A DNA stretch of 64,000 nt from Bacillota bacterium (GTDB lineage: Bacteria; Bacillota; Clostridia; Lachnospirales; Lachnospiraceae): contig JAEYSV010000030.1 in assembly GCA_023434365.1 (NCBI GenBank), forward strand, positions 62,001 to 126,000, in the 5' to 3' direction. A model generated the notes under the pieces. That model made no database searches, had not been told where the DNA came from, and saw nothing but the letters and a program-made list of their open reading frames with translations. This document shows positions 1-7,351 of the stretch, in pieces; the stretch's first letter is position 1; every line of letters begins with the position of its first letter. Position numbers and translations under genes: made by a program.

Positions 1-2405
1 AATCTTGCAAATGGATCAGATTCAAAGATTTTTGCTTTGTAGTAAGAATCTAAGAATTTACCAGCATCATCACGAGAGAAACCAAAAGTCATCTGAGTAA
101 GGTCATTAGTACCAAAAGAGAAGAATTCAGCTTCTTCAGCAATTTCATCTGCTAATAATGCAGCACGAGGAATTTCAATCATAGTACCAATGTGGTATTC
201 GATGTCAGATCCTTTTTCTGCTTTCACAGCTTCTGCTGTAGCAACTACGATATCTTTAACATATTTTAATTCCTTCTTTTCTCCTACTAGAGGAATCATG
301 ATCTCAGGAACGATATCATAGCCTTTTTCTTCTTTTACTTCAATTGCTGCTTCCATAACGGCTCTTGTTTGCATTCTAGCAATTTCAGGATAAGTTACAG
401 CAAGACGGCAACCTCTATGTCCCATCATTGGGTTAAACTCATGTAAGGAATCACAAGTTTCTTTAACTTGTTCTACAGTAAGGTTCATGTCCTTAGCCAA
501 TGCTACAATATCTTCTTCCTTAGTAGGAACGAACTCATGTAGAGGTGGGTCTAAGTAACGAACTGTCATTGGTTTTCCTTCTAATACTTCATACATAGCT
601 TTAAAGTCAGCTTTTTGGAACTCAAGTAATTCCATAAGTGCAGCTTCTCTAGCTTCTGCTGTTTCAGAAAGAATCATTTTACGGATTTTTGGTATTCTTT
701 CTTCTTCAAAGAACATATGCTCTGTACGGCAAAGACCAATACCTTCTGCTCCTAATTTTACAGCATTTGCTGTATCAGCTGGAGTATCTGCATTTGTTCT
801 AACTTTTAATGTTCTAAACTGATCTGCCCACTCCATGATTCTTCCGAAGTTTCCGGATACACTTGCAGGAACAGTCTTAATGTCACCTAAGTAGATTTTA
901 CCAGTAGAACCATCTAAGGAAATGTAATCTCCTTCAACGATTTTTTCTCCACCAAGTTCAAAGTACTTCGCTTCTTCATCAATTTTGATTTCTCCACAAC
1001 CAGATACACAAGCAGTTCCCATACCACGAGCAACTACCGCTGCATGGCTAGTCATACCACCACGTACAGTTAAGATACCTTCTGCGGCATGCATACCTTC
1101 GATATCTTCTGGTGAAGTTTCAAGACGAACTAAGATTACTCTATTACCAGCATCAGCTGCAGCTTTTGCTTCATCTGCTGTAAAGTATACTTTACCTGCA
1201 GCAGCACCTGGAGAAGCTGGAAGAGCAGAACCGATTACTTTACCTGCTTTTAATGCAGCAACATCGAAAGTTGGGTGTAGTAACTGATCTAAGGATTTTG
1301 CTTCAATACGAAGAATTGCTTCTTCTGGAGTAATTTTTCCTTCATCAACCAAATCACAAGCGATTTGTAATGCAGCTGGAGCTGTTCTCTTACCGTTACG
1401 AGTCTGTAAGAAGTATAGTTTACCTTCTTGGATAGTAAACTCCATATCCTGCATATCACGGTAGTGATTTTCTAATTTATTAGCAATTGCCATGAATTCT
1501 TCATAACACTCTGGCATATCTTCTTGTAATTTAGTGATAGGAAGTGGAGTTCTAATACCAGCAACAACGTCTTCCCCTTGTGCATTAATTAAGTATTCAC
1601 CATAGATACCATTTTCACCAGTAGATGGGTTACGTGTAAATGCTACACCAGTACCGGAAGTGTTACCCATGTTACCAAATACCATTGCCTGTACGTTTAC
1701 TGCAGTACCCCAGTCACCAGGGATATCATTCATACGTCTGTAAACGATAGCACGTGGGTTGTCCCAAGAACGGAATACTGCTTTTACAGCTTCCATTAAC
1801 TGAACTTTTGGATCCTGTGGGAACTCTTCACCCATTTTCTCTTTGTAGATAGCTTTATATTTTGCAATAACTTCTTTTAAGTCATCAGCAGTCATATCAG
1901 TATCAAATTTGTAACCTTTTTCTTCTTTCATTTTATCTAAAATGCTTTCGAAGAAAGTTTTGCTCATTTCCATAACAACGTCAGAGAACATTTGAATGAA
2001 TCTACGATAAGAGTCATAAGCAAATCTTGGATTGCCAGTTTTATTAGCAAATCCTTCTACTGCTACATCGTTAAGACCTAAGTTAAGAATAGTGTCCATC
2101 ATACCTGGCATAGATGCTCTAGCACCAGAACGAACAGATACTAATAATGGATCTTCTGTATCACCAAACTTTTTACCCTGGATTTCTTCTAATTGTCCAA
2201 GAGCTTCAAAAATCTGTGCCTGAATTTCATCAGTAACTCTTTTACCACTTGTGTAATAATCAATACAAGCCTCAGTTGTTACGGTAAATCCTTGAGGAAT
2301 TGGAAGACCTAAATTGGTCATTTCTGCTAGGTTTGCACCTTTTCCACCAAGAAGGTTTTTCATGTCTGCTTTACCTTCTTTAAACATATACACCCATTTT
2401 GCCAT
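1..2405 (-). CDS. ppdK: Pyruvate, phosphate dikinase (3' end cut by window edge)
   Basis: Interconverts pyruvate, ATP and phosphate with PEP, AMP and PPi; in anaerobes it commonly works in PPi-linked glycolysis. Seen: N-terminus MAKWVYMFKEGKADMKNLLG, then the ATP-grasp domain, the swivelling phosphohistidine domain with GGMTSHAAVVARGMGTAC (catalytic His near residue 452), and part of the PEP-binding barrel (GTMIEIPRAAL, FFSFGTNDLTQ). 801 codons are inside the window; the family is about 875 residues, so roughly the last 70, including the barrel's catalytic Cys, lie beyond base 1. The start follows a strong AGGAGGT site at 2415-2421. No frameshift seen. It lies downstream of glyS on the same strand but a terminator and a 742-base gap separate them, so it is probably its own unit. 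Confidence 0.96.
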   Translation of the reverse strand, partial: MAKWVYMFKEGKADMKNLLGGKGANLAEMTNLGLPIPQGFTVTTEACIDYYTSGKRVTDEIQAQIFEALGQLEEIQGKKFGDTEDPLLVSVRSGARASMPGMMDTILNLGLNDVAVEGFANKTGNPRFAYDSYRRFIQMFSDVVMEMSKTFFESILDKMKEEKGYKFDTDMTADDLKEVIAKYKAIYKEKMGEEFPQDPKVQLMEAVKAVFRSWDNPRAIVYRRMNDIPGDWGTAVNVQAMVFGNMGNTSGTGVAFTRNPSTGENGIYGEYLINAQGEDVVAGIRTPLPITKLQEDMPECYEEFMAIANKLENHYRDMQDMEFTIQEGKLYFLQTRNGKRTAPAALQIACDLVDEGKITPEEAILRIEAKSLDQLLHPTFDVAALKAGKVIGSALPASPGAAAGKVYFTADEAKAAADAGNRVILVRLETSPEDIEGMHAAEGILTVRGGMTSHAAVVARGMGTACVSGCGEIKIDEEAKYFELGGEKIVEGDYISLDGSTGKIYLGDIKTVPASVSGNFGRIMEWADQFRTLKVRTNADTPADTANAVKLGAEGIGLCRTEHMFFEEERIPKIRKMILSETAEAREAALMELLEFQKADFKAMYEVLEGKPMTVRYLDPPLHEFVPTKEEDIVALAKDMNLTVEQVKETCDSLHEFNPMMGHRGCRLAVTYPEIARMQTRAVMEAAIEVKEEKGYDIVPEIMIPLVGEKKELKYVKDIVVATAEAVKAEKGSDIEYHIGTMIEIPRAALLADEIAEEAEFFSFGTNDLTQMTFGFSRDDAGKFLDSYYKAKIFESDPFAR

Positions 2406-2517
2406 TGTGTGAATTACCTCCTAAAAACAAATTTTATGAATATTATTTTAACAATCTCAGGACTTGTCCTAAAATTGTTATTACCTCAACCTGTTGTCTA
2501 ACCATGACGCACAAAGT

Positions 2518-2526
2518 ATTATATCA
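2518..2526 (-). promoter_or_regulatory. Possible extended -10 promoter of ppdK
   Basis: Minus-strand TGATATAAT (TG-N-TATAAT) about 115 bases upstream of the ppdK start. No good -35 hexamer at normal spacing; an extended -10 can compensate. The leader hairpin at 2450-2479 would lie in the transcript. Confidence 0.4.
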
Positions 2527-2940
2527 CACTTGGTACATTTTAGGAAAGACTTTTTTAATTGAAACAAAAATTTTCATTGATTATGTCTATTTTTTATATA
2601 TATTTTCTTAGATTCTTGTAAATGGTAAATATATCTTTTTAAATTATAGGCATAATCCTTGTTCTCAAACCCATATTTTAGCAAAAAGCAAGTGGTTGTT
2701 TCTCCAGTATTTAACTGTATTTCTACACGAGATATTATGTAATAACATGATACTACCATTAATCTGCTAAAAATATGTATTTCAAAGGAATGCTTGCGTT
2801 TTCAACGTTATTTGTTTAACATAGTGCTATTTTAGATGTTACGATAAAATAAATCCATGTAGTATTTTAGTATGTATAATTTACCAGATTGTATAAAATT
2901 AAGTACAATTTCATAAATCAGATTGCTATTTTGAGCACAA

Positions 2941-3077
2941 GCTAGAGTCTGGCTTGCCAGACTCTAGCGCTGACGCGCTGTCACGATAGTGACAAACTTC
3001 CATATGCGCGTCATGTGCATCCTCGCGGAGCGTTTTTTATGATATAGGAAATTATCAATTTCCTATATCATAAAAAA
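2941..3077. repeat. Cluster of consecutive palindromes
   Basis: Hairpins in sequence: 2941-2968, perfect 12-bp arms GCTAGAGTCTGG/CCAGACTCTAGC with loop CTTG; an overlapping AGCGC-TGAC-GCGCT; 2979-2994 TGTCAC-GATA-GTGACA; 3004-3020 ATGCGC/GTGCAT with one G-T pair; 3033-3077 with perfect 21-bp arms and a 3-base loop, centred on TATAGGAAATT/AATTTCCTATA. The GC content of 2941-3032 is clearly above the surrounding AT-rich DNA, which suggests an inserted or mobile palindromic element. No coding content. Confidence 0.75.
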
Positions 3078-3107
3078 AGAGACTACTGGAAAATCCTATA
3101 GTCTCTT
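3071..3107 (-). terminator. glyS terminator
   Basis: Minus strand: AAGAGACTA ... TAGTCTCTT stem (3077-3107) followed directly by seven T, about 40 bases after the glyS stop. Classical intrinsic terminator. Confidence 0.85.
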
Positions 3108-3147
3108 ACAATTTTTTTGTCTTATCTAATACATTTTCAAATTTATA

Positions 3148-4545
3148 CTATAACAGATTAAACTCTAACTTTCCCTCGAAGTAAGCTTTCAAATCTTCAA
3201 TTTTCACTCGTTCCTGCTGCATCGTATCACGATCACGCACAGTAACAGATTGATCTTCCTCTGATTCAAAATCATACGTAATACAGAATGGCGTACCAAT
3301 CTCATCCTGTCTTCTATAACGCTTTCCAATATTTCCTCTATCATCAAATTCACAATTATAATATTTACTTAACATTGTATATATTTTTTCAGCGCCGTCC
3401 CCTAACTTCTTAGACAAAGGAAGCACACCGATTTTAACAGGTGCAAGTGCTGGATGGAAGTGAAGAACGGTTCTTACATCACCTTCTCCAATTGTTTCTT
3501 CATCATAGGCAGCGCATAAGAAAGCTAAAGTTACACGGTCTGCACCAAGAGATGGTTCAATTACATATGGAACATATTTAACTTTCTTCTCATCATCAAA
3601 GTAACCCATGTCTTCGCCTGAGACATTTTGATGTTGTGTTAAATCGTAATCCGTACGGTCTGCAATTCCCCAAAGCTCTCCCCACCCAAATGGGAATAAG
3701 AATTCGATATCCGTTGTTGCCTTACTATAAAAACTTAGTTCTTCGGCATCATGATCACGGATACGCATTTCCTCATCCTTCATACCGAGACTCTTAAGCC
3801 AATTAATACAGAATTGTTTCCAATATGCAAACCATTCCAGATCAGTATCTGGTTCGCAGAAGAATTCTAATTCCATCTGCTCAAATTCTCTGGTTCTAAA
3901 TGTAAAGTTACCAGGTGTAATTTCGTTTCTAAATGATTTGCCTACCTGACCAATTCCAAACGGTATTTTTTTTCTACTTGTTCTTTGTACATTTTTAAAG
4001 TTAACAAAGATTCCCTGAGCAGTTTCCGGACGAAGATAAACTGTATTTTTCGCATCTTCCGTAACTCCCTGGAAAGTTTTAAACATTAAGTTAAATTGAC
4101 GAATATCGGTAAAGTTATGTTTATTGCAAGTTGGACAAGGGATATTATGCTCTTTAATATAAGCAGCCATTTCCTCATTTGACCAGGCATCTACACTACC
4201 CTCAATTGCAATTTTATTTTCCTGCATATAATCTTCTATGATCTTATCCGCACGGAACCGTTCATGGCATTCTTTACAATCCATAAGTGGATCAGAAAAT
4301 CCGCCAAGATGTCCAGAAGCAACCCAAGTCTGTGGGTTCATTAAGATGGCACAATCCACACCTACATTATAAGGGTTTTCCTGAATAAACTTAGACCACC
4401 AAGCCTTTTTTACGTTGTTTTTTAGCTCGACACCCAAATTACCATAGTCCCATGTATTCGCAAGACCACCATATATTTCGGAGCCTGGATATACAAAACC
4501 TCTGGCTTTAGCCAAAGCTACAATCTTTTCCATTGTTTTTTCCAT
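3148..4545 (-). CDS. glyS: Glycyl-tRNA synthetase (alpha2 type)
   Basis: Charges tRNA-Gly with glycine. A single-chain class II enzyme of about 465 residues, the type shared with Gram-positives, archaea and eukaryotes rather than the alpha2beta2 enzyme. Seen: N-terminal GFVYPGSEIYGGLANTWDYG (motif-1 region), a Cys-rich insertion with CKEC and CPTCN, motif 2 FRNEITPGNFTFRTREFEQMELEFF, motif 3 near EPSLGADRVTLAF, and a C-terminal anticodon-binding domain. Start chosen at MEKTMEKIV (4545) because GAGG lies 9 bases upstream; an ATG at 4560 precedes that site. It begins 54 bases after the lipoprotein stop and may be co-transcribed with it. No T-box seen in that short gap. Confidence 0.96.
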   Translation of the reverse strand: MEKTMEKIVALAKARGFVYPGSEIYGGLANTWDYGNLGVELKNNVKKAWWSKFIQENPYNVGVDCAILMNPQTWVASGHLGGFSDPLMDCKECHERFRADKIIEDYMQENKIAIEGSVDAWSNEEMAAYIKEHNIPCPTCNKHNFTDIRQFNLMFKTFQGVTEDAKNTVYLRPETAQGIFVNFKNVQRTSRKKIPFGIGQVGKSFRNEITPGNFTFRTREFEQMELEFFCEPDTDLEWFAYWKQFCINWLKSLGMKDEEMRIRDHDAEELSFYSKATTDIEFLFPFGWGELWGIADRTDYDLTQHQNVSGEDMGYFDDEKKVKYVPYVIEPSLGADRVTLAFLCAAYDEETIGEGDVRTVLHFHPALAPVKIGVLPLSKKLGDGAEKIYTMLSKYYNCEFDDRGNIGKRYRRQDEIGTPFCITYDFESEEDQSVTVRDRDTMQQERVKIEDLKAYFEGKLEFNLL

Positions 4546-4599
4546 TGTCGTCAACCTCATTTTTCTATCTTTATATTGTTAGCATGTCAGGTTGCTTAA

Positions 4600-5199
4600 T
4601 TATTCATATACAATAACTGTATAACCTTCACTGCCACTTTGCACAGTACTCTCATCCAATAATAACCCATTGGAATAATAAAGAATATCTCCATCCACCA
4701 TAATATTATACCCTGGTGAATTTGTCACTAAAACCTTATAATCTTCATCCGACAGTGCTTCTTCTTTCGAAACATTTGCACCATCTTCTACATTAATCAA
4801 ACTCTCAGGAACGTTAATATTCTGTGTTGCCACCACATTTGACATTACTTCTGTATCTGCTTTCATATATTCTGAATAGTTCATTATTGATTTATAGGAA
4901 AACTTTGCAATAACACTTTCACTACTTGTACCAATATCTTCTAAACTCACTGCATCTGCTCCAGCACTTTTTCCATAGATGGCAATATCCTTATTGATAA
5001 ATTCTTTAAGCTCATTTGTATTATAATATGGTTTATCGAACTCATCTACTAATGCAGACTTCGCAGTTCCATCCTCAAGAACTAATAAGGTGTTTACCGA
5101 TGCATTGGCTATCGTCGGAATTTCTTTTTCTTTGCTACAGCCGATCAACACCAATCCCGTGCAGAATACTGATAGGCTTAACACAACTAATTTTTTCAT
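4600..5199 (-). CDS. Predicted lipoprotein, unknown function
   Basis: 199 residues. N-terminal MKKLVVLSLSVFCTGLVLIGC is a type II signal peptide whose lipobox LIGC would be lipidated at Cys21, so the mature protein should be anchored on the outer face of the membrane. The rest is acidic and Ser/Val-rich with no motif I recognise. The start follows GGAGGAAGAAGT; a frame continuing upstream to 5259 lacks a signal sequence and is not used. It sits between recO and glyS with its own promoter-like sequence upstream. Function cannot be inferred. Confidence 0.8.
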   Translation of the reverse strand: MKKLVVLSLSVFCTGLVLIGCSKEKEIPTIANASVNTLLVLEDGTAKSALVDEFDKPYYNTNELKEFINKDIAIYGKSAGADAVSLEDIGTSSESVIAKFSYKSIMNYSEYMKADTEVMSNVVATQNINVPESLINVEDGANVSKEEALSDEDYKVLVTNSPGYNIMVDGDILYYSNGLLLDESTVQSGSEGYTVIVYE

Positions 5200-5270
5200 A
5201 CTTCTTCCTCCAAACCCTTTTTCTTCTATGATTGATATTTTGTATCGACCAAAGCACAAAGTTTTCTATC

Positions 5271-5299
5271 ATTTTACCGAATAAAGTTTACATTTTCAA
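5271..5299 (-). promoter_or_regulatory. Predicted sigma-A promoter of the lipoprotein-glyS unit
   Basis: Minus strand TTGAAA (5294-5299), 17-base spacer, TAAAAT (5271-5276), about 70 bases before the lipoprotein start and just after the recO stop. Confidence 0.6.
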
Positions 5300-5315
5300 T
5301 ACCAAACGCAAATTT

Positions 5316-6056
5316 TTACAAACTTTGTAGCATCTTCAAGGACTTAAATGGGTGCTCTACCATTATCTTGATATACTCCGAAGTAAGAGCCTTCAATTCC
5401 ATGAAAACAGCGTCACTCACTCGAAATGTGTAGAGTTTTTCAATTGATGTGGCAATAATGAACTGAAGCGTATAGACTGTTGACTCGCTAATTTTAAACA
5501 CTTTACCCGTAGTATTGCATTGATCGCAGACAATCCCCCCAAGGTCAACACTAAACCGATGTAGTCCCTCCATCCGTTTACAATGAACACATTCAAATAC
5601 CTGTGGGGTATATCCGCTGACACTCATTACTTTTAATTCAAATATGTATCGAATCAGTTCAAACGGAATCGTTTTCTTGGCAAGCGCTCTTAACGTCTGA
5701 TATAGTAGTTTGAGCACCTGCGTTTCATCATTGTTCTCTCTGGTGATATATTCTGCAAACTCGCAAAAATAACAGCCATAATACACAGCCTCAATATCCT
5801 CTCTTAACTCAGTAAAATAATTGTTTATTTCAGCATGCTGTATTGTAAAGGAATTCTTGCCGGCATATAGGGTAAACTCGCCAAAACTAAATGGTTGACT
5901 GCACGCAAGTAAGGCGCTATTTACTCTTCTAGCGCCTTTTGCAAATGCAGAAAGTTTTCCATGTTCCTTTGTTAAAATTACTAACCTCTTATCATAGTCT
6001 CCAACCGGCATGGCAGCCAACACCATTCCGGTTACCGTAATCTGTGAAACCGCCAC
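5316..6056 (-). CDS. recO: DNA repair protein RecO
   Basis: RecO loads RecA on SSB-coated single strands in the RecFOR pathway of gap repair. 246 residues, normal size. Seen: N-terminal OB-fold (SQITVTGMVLAAMPVGDYDKRLVILTKEHGKLSAFAKGAR), a helical middle, and a four-Cys zinc site CVHCKR ... CDQC. I chose the GTG at 6056 because AAGGAGGG lies 7 bases upstream; this gives VAVSQITVTGMVL, the usual N-terminus. The gene follows era and overlaps the end of the small yqzL frame, an order common in Firmicutes. Confidence 0.93.
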   Translation of the reverse strand: MAVSQITVTGMVLAAMPVGDYDKRLVILTKEHGKLSAFAKGARRVNSALLACSQPFSFGEFTLYAGKNSFTIQHAEINNYFTELREDIEAVYYGCYFCEFAEYITRENNDETQVLKLLYQTLRALAKKTIPFELIRYIFELKVMSVSGYTPQVFECVHCKRMEGLHRFSVDLGGIVCDQCNTTGKVFKISESTVYTLQFIIATSIEKLYTFRVSDAVFMELKALTSEYIKIMVEHPFKSLKMLQSL

Positions 6057-6180
6057 GTCTTCCCTCCTTACTGTCTGATGTACGATTAAGTACATTTTCT
6101 TTTGTGCAAGCAGTATATTTTAGATAGTCTGCTATGTTACCTGAATGTTCAAATCTTTCCCAAAAATAACTGTTCTCCAT
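5992..6180 (-). CDS. yqzL: YqzL-family small protein overlapping recO
   Basis: 62 residues beginning MENSYFWERFEHSGNIADYLKY, which fits the short YqzL family (W-x-x-F-x-x-[TS]-G-x-x-x-x-Y-L) found next to recO and era in Bacillus and Clostridia; its function is unknown. An AGAGG site stands 5 bases before the ATG. The last ~21 codons overlap the 5' end of recO in another reading frame, and the recO ribosome binding site lies inside this frame, which suggests translational coupling. The C-terminal tail after the family core is probably only carried along by the overlap. Length is slightly above the usual 45-50 residues. Confidence 0.72.
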   Translation of the reverse strand: MENSYFWERFEHSGNIADYLKYTACTKENVLNRTSDSKEGRRGGFTDYGNRNGVGCHAGWRL

Positions 6181-6305
6181 CTTAACCTCTTTTCTTCCCA
6201 AAAAACAGGACCAAAATAAAATTTATGATGTCTAGTCACAATTATTCCCCTATTAATATGTTAGACAGTGGTCGGAATCTAAGTAGGTATGCTGCACGCA
6301 ACAGC

Positions 6306-6334
6306 AAAAGAGTGCTCCCTCAAGCAACTCTTTT
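6306..6334. terminator. Hairpin between era and yqzL
   Basis: Arms AAAAGAGT-GCT and AGC-A-ACTCTTTT with one bulged base and a 6-base loop. T-runs at both ends are short, so it may be a weak bidirectional terminator or a processing hairpin. Confidence 0.5.
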
Positions 6335-6427
6335 CTTATTGCATACTGCTTGCCATTATCCAATTTCCTCTGTCATTATCCATAGGTTTACCATTGAATA
6401 GGAAAAATATGCACATTAGTTTACAAT

Positions 6428-7333
6428 TTACATATCTTTTTTATTATATCCGTAATTTTTAAGAAGAAAATCGCTGTCGCGCCAGTCCTTCTTTACTTTT
6501 ACCCATAACTGAAGATTTACTTTACACATCAAAAGATGTTCAATCTCTCTTCTCGCATCGGTACCAATTCGCTTTAACATGGCTCCTTGTTTTCCAATAA
6601 TAATTCCTTTATGAGAATCCCTTTCGCATACGATTGTGGCATCAATATCCATTAATTGCCCACGATTACGCTCTTTCATACTGTCAATCGCTACTGCAAT
6701 TCCATGTGGTATCTCATCGCTTAATAAGCGAAGCGCTTTTTCTCGAATTAGTTCAGCAACAATTTGGCGTTCCGGCTGATCGGTAACCGTATCCTCGTCA
6801 TAATACTGCGGTCCATTTGGAAGATAGTCAAAGATCACCTTCAAAAGATTCTCTTTATTTTCTCCCTTTAACGCAGAAACCGGCACAATTGCTGCAAATT
6901 CGTGAAGATTCTTATAAGCGTCTATGAAAGTCAGAATCTCTTCTTTTGTTACCGTATCAATTTTATTAATGACTAAAATAATAGGTGTTTTAACTTTTTT
7001 TAAAATTTCAGCAATATGCTGATCCCCAGCTCCAATAAAAGTACTTGGCTCCACTAACCACATTACAACATCAACTTCGTTCAATGTATTTTCTGCAGCT
7101 GACACCATATATTCTCCAAGCTTATTCTTAGCTTTATGAATACCTGGTGTATCAAGGAAAATGATCTGGCCCTCGTCACATGTATATACTGTTTGAATTC
7201 TGTTTCTTGTTGTCTGTGGCTTGTTACTAGTTATCGCAATCTTCTGACCAATCAGCTGATTCATTAATGTGGATTTTCCTACATTCGGTCTACCGATTAG
7301 TGATACAAAACCTGACTTATACTTATTATTCAT
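6428..7333 (-). CDS. era: GTPase Era
   Basis: Essential GTPase that binds the 3' end of 16S rRNA during small-subunit maturation. 301 residues, typical. Seen: G1 GRPNVGKST (residues 14-22), switch region SNKPQTTRNRI, G3 DTPGIH, G4 NKID, G5 SALKG, and a C-terminal KH domain with GIIIGKQGAMLKRIG. Starts 18 bases after the M16C peptidase stop, so the two are probably co-transcribed; yqzL and recO follow. Confidence 0.96.
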   Translation of the reverse strand: MNNKYKSGFVSLIGRPNVGKSTLMNQLIGQKIAITSNKPQTTRNRIQTVYTCDEGQIIFLDTPGIHKAKNKLGEYMVSAAENTLNEVDVVMWLVEPSTFIGAGDQHIAEILKKVKTPIILVINKIDTVTKEEILTFIDAYKNLHEFAAIVPVSALKGENKENLLKVIFDYLPNGPQYYDEDTVTDQPERQIVAELIREKALRLLSDEIPHGIAVAIDSMKERNRGQLMDIDATIVCERDSHKGIIIGKQGAMLKRIGTDARREIEHLLMCKVNLQLWVKVKKDWRDSDFLLKNYGYNKKDM

Positions 7334-7351
7334 TCGTTCTAATTTCCATTT

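Larger units (their letters stand above)
2406..3147. other. Long intergenic region glyS-ppdK
   Basis: 742 bases with no convincing gene. It holds the ppdK leader with a hairpin at 2450-2479 (arms AACAAT/ATTGTT and AGGAC/GTCCT), an extended -10 box, an AT-rich stretch at about 2580-2930 with nothing recognisable, a tight cluster of palindromes at 2941-3077, and the glyS terminator. Short frames here lack ribosome binding sites. Confidence 0.7.

Noticed and set aside
2574..2759. 61-codon minus-strand frame in the glyS-ppdK gap
   Set aside because: No ribosome binding site and no recognisable content.
4546..4599. T-box leader before glyS
   Set aside because: The gap is only 54 bases and shows no T-box consensus.
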